From positions 1 to 64,000 of the forward strand of contig NZ_CANBCC010000012.1 of the NCBI RefSeq assembly GCF_947366995.1: a stretch of 64,000 bases of DNA. The letters run 5' to 3'. Position 1 is the stretch's first letter. Every line of letters begins with the position of its first letter. The position numbers were made by a program, and so were the translations under genes. The DNA comes from an uncultured Aquabacterium sp. Its GTDB lineage: Bacteria > Pseudomonadota > Gammaproteobacteria > Burkholderiales > Burkholderiaceae_C. Shown here one piece after another: positions 1-7,817 of the stretch. The notes under the pieces were generated by a model. It worked only from the letters and a program-made list of their open reading frames with translations, was not told the DNA's origin and made no database searches.

Positions 1-60
1 TAGTGGCTCAGTTTTGGACGTGACGCCTGGCTCAGTTTTGCTCGTGATTCAACAGGCTTG
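1..60. repeat. IS end-like direct repeats (two copies of TGGCTCAGTTTTG), possibly the terminus of an IS21-family element
   Basis: TGGCTCAGTTTTG occurs at 4-16 and 29-41; repeated CTCAGTTTT-type motifs are common at IS21-family ends (knowledge); the element body would lie outside the window. Confidence 0.35.
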
Positions 61-74
61 AGGTCAAGCCGCAG

Positions 75-359
75 GTGGCATACGCGCTGATCAAGGCAGG
101 TCTACTCGTCGCGGAACAAGGATGGTGCGGCCGCAGAAGGACTGCCGTCATTAGCGAGCTGTCCCTCCAGCGCTTCAATGAAGCGTACGTTCTTGCCTCT
201 TCTTTGGCGGCGTCGAGAGGTCAGTCGCCCAAAGCCGTTGTCCAAGCATTGCGGGCGGACGGTATCGAGCCTGTTGCAGGCCCAAGCTTGGGCAACTGCA
301 GGCAGGTGGTTTACTCCAGAAAGGACCTTACCTCCGCCTCATGGCTTCAACCTTGCTGA
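75..359 (+). pseudogene. fragment of a protein with a C-terminal helix-turn-helix-like segment (possible transposition/TniQ-like remnant)
   Basis: ORF ...FNEAYVLASSLAASRGQSPKAVVQALRADGIEPVAGPSLGNCRQVVYSRKDL lacks a plausible N-terminus and abuts an IS end. Confidence 0.25.
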
Positions 360-362
360 GGC

Positions 363-684
363 TGACTCACCCGTTCGCCGCGGATATGACACTTTCCCGG
401 AGCCGCCAAGAAAGCTCGCGGAATACTCTGAGGCCGAGCGGCAACTCTACGCGCAACGCAAGGCTATTTGTGCCCAACTGGACGGCGACGCGACACAGAA
501 GGCGTTCGGGCTCCAACGGGAAGATGGCTTCCGGCCATCCGTGCCATTTGTGGCTAGTGCGTCTGCAGCCTTGGTGATTGCGCAGGCGCTGAAGGCGACG
601 CTGTGGCCAGACAAGGAGCCTGGCCATCAAATGCAGATTGAGAGCCTTTTCCTCGGGTTTTCTACAGCGCAGAGGCTTCGGTGA
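363..684 (+). pseudogene. C-terminal remnant resembling a ThiF/E1-like adenylyltransferase
   Basis: Frame of ORF 178..684 reads ...AERQLYAQRKAICAQLDGDATQKAFGLQREDGFRPSVPFVASASAALVIAQALKATLW; the SVPFVAS.AAALVIAQALK pattern is typical of the end of ThiF/E1-fold proteins; no Rossmann glycine motif remains upstream. Confidence 0.35.
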
Positions 685-887
685 ACTCCGTTGGCGAGTT
701 GTGAATGCGTACGGCACCGCGACGTCATCTTGAAGAGTGTTGTCGAAGTCCGAGCAGCACGACGAGGCATGCCATTCGCGTAGCGCAGCCCGCACTTGCC
801 GCGAGGACAGAGAATGTTACGGGGGCGGCCTAGGCTCCTGGCCTCAAGCGGCAACATACCCTCCATCAGGCGCGGTACTTGTGCAAG

Positions 888-1358
888 TGTATGCGTCCGG
901 TGAAGGCGTCTTGAGCGCCCCAGCCTGAACCTTGAGGAGGGTGTCCACCGAGACAACAAGTGGACACTATACAGAGCACTCCAACGAAGCGCACCCGGCG
1001 CAACCATGTGCCAGAACTCAAGCACCAGGTCGTTCTGGCCTGTCAACAACCGGGTGCGTCTGTGGCCGGTTTGGCGCTGGCCCATGGCCTCAATGCCAAC
1101 CTGGTTTGCCGCTGGCTTCGAGACGATCCAAGGGCGACGAGTGCAGTGGCCGTCGCTGGCCCGCCATCCGGTGCTTTCGTTGAGGTGCCCAAGCTCAATG
1201 GGCTCGATTCGCATGCCTACCTGCGAGATGAGCTTCGGCGATTGCCCACGCACAAGGCCAGTCAGCTCGGCGAGTTGTTGCCGCATCGATGGGGCCTCTG
1301 CCTCAGCCTGATTCCGTCCGGTTGGCGGGACGTCAAGATGCGTTCGCCAAACGCTTAC
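888..1358 (+). mobile_element. internally deleted IS66-family element (MITE-like relic)
   Basis: Left TIR GTATGCGTCCGGTGAAGGCGTCTTGA (888-913) and right TIR, reverse complement, GTAAGCGTTTGGCGAACGCATCTTGA (1333-1358), match 20/26; flanking 8-mers GTGCAAGT (880-887) and GTGCGAGT (1359-1366) match 7/8, as for an IS66 8-bp TSD. Confidence 0.8.
960..1293 (+). pseudogene. IS66 TnpA N-terminus fused to TnpC C-terminus
   Basis: MDTIQSTPTKRTRRNHVPELKHQVVLACQQPGASVAGLALAHGLNANLVCRWLR (TnpA-like) runs directly into DSHAYLRDELRRLPTHKASQLGELLPHRW (end of IS66 TnpC). Confidence 0.75.
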
Positions 1359-1504
1359 GTGCGAGTTGCATCGCCATCGCTCGACCAGCTCCGCAGCCCT
1401 AACGGACAACGGATGGCTCAAGCTATCATCCCGCCCGCAGTACTGAGCCAGTCAAGAACAACTTGCTGCGGCAAACGCGGCGGCACGAACAGTGAGCACG
1501 CCAG

Positions 1505-2092
1505 GTGATTCCTGCCTTCAACCACAGCCATGTGCTTCCCCCGTACATTGGGGACTCTCCGATTCAGGCCGCGCAAGGTTCACCATACGAAACCACACCG
1601 CTTGAGTTGGTTCAGAGGCTTGGGCACACTGATGCCCGAAGAAGGCTCCTGGAGGGGCTCTTCAGGTACAGGGGCGACCTGCGGTCGCTAGGATTTTCGG
1701 AAGGCTTTCAGTGGCTGGACGGCAGCTTTGTCGAGGACGTGGAGCGATCTCAGGCAAGGGCGCCCGGCGACATTGACGTGGTGACCTTCGCAATGACGCC
1801 CCAAGGCATGTCACCAGCACAAGTGGAGGCCTTGCCTAAGATGTACCCGGACTTGTTTGATCTGAATCGCGCCAAGGCCCGCTACGGCTGTGATGCCTAC
1901 TTGCTGCGGCTGGATGGATCTCCTGGTCGACTGGTTCGCCGAGCAGCGTATTATTTCGGGTTGTTTTCGCATCGGCGATCCGACAACGTCTGGAAGGGGT
2001 TGCTAGCCATGCCACTTCAGTCGGATGATGATGCGGCTTTGTCTTACTTGAGTGATCTGGCAGGAGGGGATACACATGCTGCCGCAACTTGA
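1505..2092 (+). CDS. DUF6932-like nucleotidyltransferase-fold protein
   Basis: 195 aa, GTG start; N-term IPAFNHSHVLPPYIGDSP and GSF...PGDIDVV (NTase GS..DxD-like motif). Confidence 0.6.
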   Translation: MIPAFNHSHVLPPYIGDSPIQAAQGSPYETTPLELVQRLGHTDARRRLLEGLFRYRGDLRSLGFSEGFQWLDGSFVEDVERSQARAPGDIDVVTFAMTPQGMSPAQVEALPKMYPDLFDLNRAKARYGCDAYLLRLDGSPGRLVRRAAYYFGLFSHRRSDNVWKGLLAMPLQSDDDAALSYLSDLAGGDTHAAAT

Positions 2093-3008
2093 ACGCGAGT
2101 TCTTGCAGGCCGATCTGGCCCAGGTGCACGCGTTGCTGCGCGACATGTCCCCTGCCGACGATCCCATTGAGCATTTCCAGTTTTCCCAGCGGGCAAGTGC
2201 GCTTGAGTCTCGCTTGGCCGAGCTGGCAACTGAGCTGATCTCAGCGCCTGCCGGAGTCGCAATGTTCTTCGGAGGGAAGCCGGTGGTAGGCTCCCAGGGC
2301 ATCAAGGCCACCTTCAGCACACGAGCTGTGAATTGCTTTCAGAAGCTGGTCAGTCAGCGCTTTGCTGCGGACGAACAAGGCCCACTTTCACGCCATGGCC
2401 GCGTGCCCATGGCTGACGACACTCAGCTGCTGGTCACCGATGTCGTGCGTGGCTCCTTCGGCTTTGTGTTGCAAGCCCAAGGAGATGCCACCGAAAGTGG
2501 AACCTCTCTGAAGTCAGTTGTTGATGAGGTGGCTGACACGTTGTCAAAGCTGGCGGCAGCTGAAGAGACTTTGTCTGATGAGGCGGCATCCGTGCTGGAT
2601 GACCGACAGTTGGGCACGCTTCGCGAATTCTTTAAGCTGTTAGATGACGAAGGTGCCAGCCTCAGGCTCGTCGAGGGCGAACGCGATTTCGAGTTAGACC
2701 AACGGGCGATTGGCAGAGCACGAGGCCGTGTGGAAGCGCTAACGATTGAGGACCGTACAGCAACCCTCGACGGGCTGATCGTCGGCTGGACACAGTACTC
2801 TAGGCGCTTTGAGTTGCTGACACCTGAGCAAGCGGTGATCCAAGGCGAGATTGCCCCCCAGGTCGTGGAAGCTGTGACTCAAGAGGGGCGCAACCCAATG
2901 TATCAACGCGTATCGATTGAATGCAAGGTGCGTGAAGTGCGAGCGCGGGGGCGATCCCCTAGACTCAGGTACACGCTGACAGCTATTCATCCTGAGTCGG
3001 CCGCATGA
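2076..3008 (+). CDS. hypothetical protein, partner of the upstream DUF6932-like gene
   Basis: ORF 2052..3008; ATG at 2076 preceded by strong RBS AGGAGGGG; overlaps the upstream CDS end, indicating translational coupling. Confidence 0.65.
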   Translation: MLPQLEREFLQADLAQVHALLRDMSPADDPIEHFQFSQRASALESRLAELATELISAPAGVAMFFGGKPVVGSQGIKATFSTRAVNCFQKLVSQRFAADEQGPLSRHGRVPMADDTQLLVTDVVRGSFGFVLQAQGDATESGTSLKSVVDEVADTLSKLAAAEETLSDEAASVLDDRQLGTLREFFKLLDDEGASLRLVEGERDFELDQRAIGRARGRVEALTIEDRTATLDGLIVGWTQYSRRFELLTPEQAVIQGEIAPQVVEAVTQEGRNPMYQRVSIECKVREVRARGRSPRLRYTLTAIHPESAA

Positions 3009-3119
3009 CGCACTGACCACGACAGCGATCATCGCTGGGTCGTAGTGCTGTAGGATCTTCGCAAATCTCTGAGAAAGGCGGCAAGTGGTGTTCTCGTTGA
3101 AGTTGCGAAAGTCGTTGAT

Positions 3120-3141
3120 CTGCAAGGCGTGCGCTTTGCAG
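3120..3141. promoter_or_regulatory. 22-bp imperfect palindrome upstream of the HEPN/MNT pair (candidate TA operator)
   Basis: CTGCAAGGCGTGCGCTTTGCAG: 9 of 11 half-site pairs complementary; 40 nt upstream of ATG 3182. Confidence 0.45.
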
Positions 3142-3181
3142 AATCAATGAGAACCTACAGATGCGTTGAGGGGAGCGAACC

Positions 3182-3610
3182 ATGGCGGTACTCGACCTCA
3201 CGGCCCTGCGCTCGGCGATCACCTCGCTGGACGATGGGCTTGCTGTGGTCAGTGATGCTGCCTGGTTCAATGGGCAAGATGCCAAGGTGCGCAATACCCT
3301 GGTTGCCGGCGTGATCCAGAACTTCGAGTTCGTCTACGAAATCAGCATGAAGATGCTGCGCCGACAACTGGAACTGGAAGCCGACAGCCCGGTCGATGTC
3401 GACCAGGCCAGCTTTCGGGAGCTGCTGCGCATCGCGGCAGAGAAGGGGCTGATCGACGATGTCGAAGCCTGGTTCGGCTTTCGACAGATGCGCAACATCA
3501 CGGCCCACACCTATGACCACACCAAGGCCCAGCAGGTGTATGCCGCCACGCAAGGTTTTCTGACGCACGCGCGTGACCTGCTGGCGCGTCTTGAAGCGCG
3601 CCATGGCTGA
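3182..3610 (+). CDS. HEPN-domain nucleotidyltransferase-substrate-binding protein (HI0074 family), probable toxin
   Basis: 142 aa; RNITAH matches the HEPN Rx4H motif; LELEADSPVDVDQASFRELLRIAAEKGLI and partner MNT gene typical of the family. Confidence 0.85.
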   Translation: MAVLDLTALRSAITSLDDGLAVVSDAAWFNGQDAKVRNTLVAGVIQNFEFVYEISMKMLRRQLELEADSPVDVDQASFRELLRIAAEKGLIDDVEAWFGFRQMRNITAHTYDHTKAQQVYAATQGFLTHARDLLARLEARHG

Positions 3611-3932
3611 TCAGCCTGGGGTGCCACGGGGGCTGAACGTCGAACCCCGCCACTGGAACATCATCCAGGCGATCCTGATGCAAGAGGTACCGGACCGGGA
3701 GGTCCGCGCTTTCGGGTCGCGGGTGAAGGCCTCGGCCAAGCCGCACTCCGATCTCGACCTGGTGGTGATGGGAGATGTCGCGCTCGACATTGCGACCCAG
3801 GCTCGGCTGAATGACGCGTTTGCGGAATCGGATCTGCCGTGGCGCGTGGATGTGGTCGATTGGGCGACCACGAGCGAGGCGTTCCGGGAATTGATCCAGC
3901 AGCACACAGTGGTGCTTCAGCAAGGGCGCTGA
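3603..3932 (+). CDS. MNT-type minimal nucleotidyltransferase (HI0073 family), probable antitoxin
   Basis: ATG at 3603 overlaps HEPN stop; AFGSRVKASAKPHSDLDLVV matches GSR...SDxDL. Confidence 0.85.
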   Translation: MADQPGVPRGLNVEPRHWNIIQAILMQEVPDREVRAFGSRVKASAKPHSDLDLVVMGDVALDIATQARLNDAFAESDLPWRVDVVDWATTSEAFRELIQQHTVVLQQGR

Positions 3933-3953
3933 GGTTTTCCCGCTCCGCTCGTG

Positions 3954-3974
3954 GTGCGACAGAACCTGTCGCGC
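3954..3974. promoter_or_regulatory. palindromic operator candidate, copy 1
   Basis: GTGCGACAGAACCTGTCGCGC; 19/21 identical to the reverse complement of 10463-10483, upstream of the paralogous ATPase gene. Confidence 0.65.
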
Positions 3975-4016
3975 TACGCCATCACAGTTCGAACGTGAAC
4001 GAGATGGAGAAGCCGA

Positions 4017-6223
4017 TGCGTCGTCCCAACCTGAAGTTGAACTGGTCCTTTGACGATGACTTCGTGATCGCGGGGGCCAATGCGCGCATCGCTCTGGCAG
4101 TCATGCGCTGCGCTCGTCGTCTGGCTGGCGGCGTGGCGGACCGCTTCCACGATGACATTGCGCTGGAGGTGATGCCCGCGCTGATCCAGCAGCCTGCTGC
4201 CTTGCTGCGGACGCTGCGTTCGCCCAAGGTGATGGCACGGCTCAGCGCGGAGTTGGCGGATGCCGAGTTGCCCGATCTGCTGCGCGACCGCGGTGTACAG
4301 CGAATGCTGGGTGAGGCGCTCGTGTCTGGTGCCCCCGCGTTCAAGGCGCTTTTCGATAGCACAGAAAGGTTGCTCGAGCGGTTCATTGCCTCTCGGCCTC
4401 ATCCGCTGGATCGCAATGTGGACATGCTGGTCTCCATGCTGTCGTTGCCCGCGCCCGCGGTCCGCTTTCTCCGCCTGGCGGCCGCTTTCTGTCATGGCAC
4501 CCTGCAGACCGGTGTGTTCATGTTTGTGGAGACGCACGCGCGTGCGTTGAAAGCGGTGGCGGTGGTGGGTGAGTGCAGCGTGCAGGAGGCCGATGAGCTG
4601 TTTCGCCTTGGAACGCCGCTCTGGTGCAGCGGTCTGTTCAGGTTCAGTCAGGGCAGCCGCGAAGCGACTGACCTCGATGACCTGTTTGCGCTTTCCGCGA
4701 TCGGGCAGCGCCTGCTGGGGCAGCCCTATGCGGATGCCTCGGCGATGGCCAGCGCGGTGCTGCAGCCGATGGACACCGGCAGCAGCGAGCCATTCGACTG
4801 GCGCCATGTGCAGCAACCATGGCAGCTCATGCAGACCTTGCTGAGCAATGCCACCCGACGCGCCGAAGTCGGCATCAACATCCTGATTCATGGTGAGCCG
4901 GGCACCGGCAAGACCGAGTTCGTGCGCCAATTGGTGGCACAAGTGGGGCTGCAGGCATTTTCGATCGCGCATGTGGACCGAGAAGGCAACGAAGCCACGC
5001 GGGCTGATCGTCTTGCTCACCTTCGTCTGAGCCGGACTTTCGCCGGTACGCGAGAGGGCGCCGTGCTCGTCGTGGACGAAGCGGATGACATCTTCGTGGG
5101 CGACCACCATCACCCGCTGGCCGCCTTGTTCCGTTCTCGGGAGCAGAGCAAGGCATGGATGAATGACATTCTGGAGCGTGCGCCGCAGCCGGTGGTCTGG
5201 ATCAGCAACAGGGTGCATCACATGGACCCGGCCTATCTCCGGCGGTTCACTTACTGTCTGGCGTTTCCCCGGCCGCCGCTGACCTTGCGGCAGTCGATGG
5301 TCCGAAGCCGGCTGGAAGCGCTGGGGTGTTCGGCAGGCATGATGGAAGCCATTGCAAGCCTGGATCACGCGACGCCGGCCCTGATCGGTGCGGCGGCCCG
5401 TTTCGTGTCGCTGAGTGAAGGCAGTGGGTTGACGCCGGACGCGGCTGCCCAGACCCAGGTCCAAGGTCATCTTGTCACGCTGGGCGACCACACACCGGTG
5501 CGCCCGCGTCAGACGGCGCTGCGCTTTGACATGCGCTACGTGAACGTGGCCGGACCCATGTCAGCGGACGAACTCGTCTCCTGGCTGAAGGCCGAAGGGC
5601 GTGGGACGGCCTTGTTTGCTGGCCCCCCCGGCACCGGCAAAACCCAGTTTGCGGCTGAACTGGCCCAGCAGCTGGAACGCAAGCTGGTGGTCAAAACGGC
5701 CTCGGACATCCTGTCGAAGTGGTATGGCGAATCGGAGCGCAATGTGGCGACCATGTTCCGGGATTGCGATCCGCAGGAAGAATTGCTCTTTCTGGATGAA
5801 GGGGATGTGTTGCTGTCGGATCGGGGGCGATCCGAGCAACGAGTGGACCGCGGTGTGACAGCAGAATTCCTCCGTTGGCTGGAGCAGTTCGAGGGCATCT
5901 TCGTGTGTGCAACCAACCATGCGGGATTGCTGGACTCGGCCTTGATCCGGCGCTTTACGCACCGGCTGACTTTCCTGCCCCTGCACGCAGAACAGCGTCG
6001 CGCTCTGTTTGCCGAACTGGTGATGGGGGATCCCAAGGCGCCGTTGGGCGAAGCGGCGTGCAGGAAACTCGACACACTGGATCGCCTTACGCCCGGGGAC
6101 TTTGCCAACGTCCGTCGGCGTCTTCGCCACGCGCAGCCCGATGAGGCTCGTTGGCTGTCGGAGTTGGAGGCCGAGCAAGTCGCCAAGCCGGGGGGCGGCC
6201 ACCGCCAGATCGGGTTCGTGTGA
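4017..6223 (+). CDS. tandem AAA+ ATPase (two intact AAA modules)
   Basis: Walker A GEPGTGKT and GPPGTGKT, Walker B VVDEAD and LFLDEGD; long unique N-terminal domain; start 4002 or 4017 (ORF opens at 3839). Confidence 0.85.
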
Positions 6224-6243
6224 GGGGGTGACGGCTCGGGGGC

Positions 6244-6264
6244 TTGCGACACGATCTGGCGCAG
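6244..6264. promoter_or_regulatory. weak third copy of the operator-like site, upstream of the WYL gene
   Basis: TTGCGACACGATCTGGCGCAG, 14/21 matches to the 3954 site, 17 nt upstream of ATG 6281. Confidence 0.3.
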
Positions 6265-6280
6265 ACCGATACTGGGGGCC

Positions 6281-7285
6281 ATGGACCGAAACTTCACCCG
6301 CCTGCTCGACCTGCTGACCCTGGTACCCCGTCACGGCAAGCTGTCGACGCCTCAACTGCATCAACGCCTGCGGGCCCGTGGTCACGACGTGTCGGCGCGC
6401 ACCGTACAGCGAGACCTGGAAGAACTGGCCACCGCCTACCCGATCGAGTGCGACATCCGGTCGAAGCCTTTCGGCTGGGGCTGGGCTGCGGGGGCGCCGC
6501 ACCTGTCCTTACCGGCCATGGATTGGTCGGAAGCGGTGAGTTTTCAGCTGCTGTCGACCTACCTGCATGGCATCCTGCCGGACAGTGTGATGGATACCTT
6601 GCGGCCGTACGTCGAAGAGGCTCGGCGCAAGCTCGCCCAGCATGTGCCCGGCATGCCACTCAAGCGATGGCCGGAACGGGTCCGGATCATTCCCCCGGGG
6701 CCGGGCTTCGTTGCGCCGAAGGTGCCCAGGCCGTTGCACGCCACGGTGACGGAGGCGGTCCTGATGGGGTGCAAGCTGGCCATCGAGTACCGCGCTTTCG
6801 ACCGCCAGAGGGCGAAGCGATATGTGGTTTCACCGCTCGGGCTGGTGCAGTTTGGCGTGGTGTTCTACGTGCCGGCCACGTTCGACGGACATGGTGATGT
6901 GCGGACGCTCAAGCTCCACCGCATGCTGAGGGCGGAGTTGCTAGATGAACCCTCTGGCATTGAACATTTCGACTTGGACGCCTGGCTGGAAGCCGGGGGC
7001 ATGGGCTTTGGAGGGCAGGAGCGGATCCGCCTCGTCCTCCGACTGTTTGATGGCATGGGAGAGCGGCTGAAGGAGACGCCGCTGGGGCCAGACCAGGTTG
7101 TCGTGGAAGAGGCGCCGGGGGTGCACCGTCTGGAGGTCACTGTGATCCAGACGGTGCAGTTAGAGAGGTGGTTGTTGGGGTTGGGGAAAAATTGCACCGT
7201 TGAGCACCCAACAAGTCTTAGGGCCGAGATAGAGAGCGAGCTCTTTGTCCAAGGCCATAGATATCACCAATGCGACTTACGTTGA
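6281..7285 (+). CDS. WYL-domain HTH transcriptional regulator
   Basis: 334 aa; N-terminal HTH LSTPQLHQRLRARGHDVSARTVQRDLEELA; WYL-like YVVSPLGLVQFGVVFYVPATFDGHGDVRTLKLHRM. Confidence 0.85.
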   Translation: MDRNFTRLLDLLTLVPRHGKLSTPQLHQRLRARGHDVSARTVQRDLEELATAYPIECDIRSKPFGWGWAAGAPHLSLPAMDWSEAVSFQLLSTYLHGILPDSVMDTLRPYVEEARRKLAQHVPGMPLKRWPERVRIIPPGPGFVAPKVPRPLHATVTEAVLMGCKLAIEYRAFDRQRAKRYVVSPLGLVQFGVVFYVPATFDGHGDVRTLKLHRMLRAELLDEPSGIEHFDLDAWLEAGGMGFGGQERIRLVLRLFDGMGERLKETPLGPDQVVVEEAPGVHRLEVTVIQTVQLERWLLGLGKNCTVEHPTSLRAEIESELFVQGHRYHQCDLR

Positions 7286-7807
7286 TGTACCCCAACTCTT
7301 TCCAACTATATCTATTCCAACATTTTTATATGCTTCCCATGGATTTTCTGGCCTTTGCTTTCTATATTTGTTGCGATCCAGGGCCTCATTTTCTTCTTTT
7401 GTAATCCATGCGATGTCATATGCCAAGAATACCTTTTTGATAAGCTCAAAGTTCTCCAAATCTTGAACTTCCATTAGGCGAGACCGAAGGCAAGATATAG
7501 GAAGGACGTGTTCCCAATGGAGTTGTTTTTTCTTCTTCTCCCCCTCAATAAAAGCGTAGTCTTGAAATGGCCAACGCATGGCCTTCAAAGAGTATCCGCG
7601 GTCACTGGCTAGCTTCGCAGCTTTCACCGATACTTCCGGAGAGATGAAGATCTCAAGCTGTCTGCATGCATGATCTACAGTCGACTTTGCCCATTGTTTT
7701 AACCTCTTGTTTCCGCTTCTGTCAGCCTCTCTGAAGATTTTTATCATGCTGGCCACTTGATGAATTATTAGTTCTACTTCTTTTTCTGTTCCTGGGATAA
7801 AAGCCAT
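7277..7807 (-). CDS. AT-rich hypothetical protein, possible HNH-like nuclease
   Basis: 176 aa; LHWEHVLPISCL and ITKEENEALDRNKYRKQRPENPWEAYKNVGIDIV; clearly lower GC than flanks. Confidence 0.55.
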   Translation of the reverse strand: MAFIPGTEKEVELIIHQVASMIKIFREADRSGNKRLKQWAKSTVDHACRQLEIFISPEVSVKAAKLASDRGYSLKAMRWPFQDYAFIEGEKKKKQLHWEHVLPISCLRSRLMEVQDLENFELIKKVFLAYDIAWITKEENEALDRNKYRKQRPENPWEAYKNVGIDIVGKSWGTST

Positions 7808-7817
7808 TTCCTTCCTT

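Noticed and set aside
3021-3045. AGCGATCATCGCT palindrome after the 2076-3008 gene
   Set aside because: Could be a terminator stem but has no U-tract and the outer arms are bulged; insufficient support.
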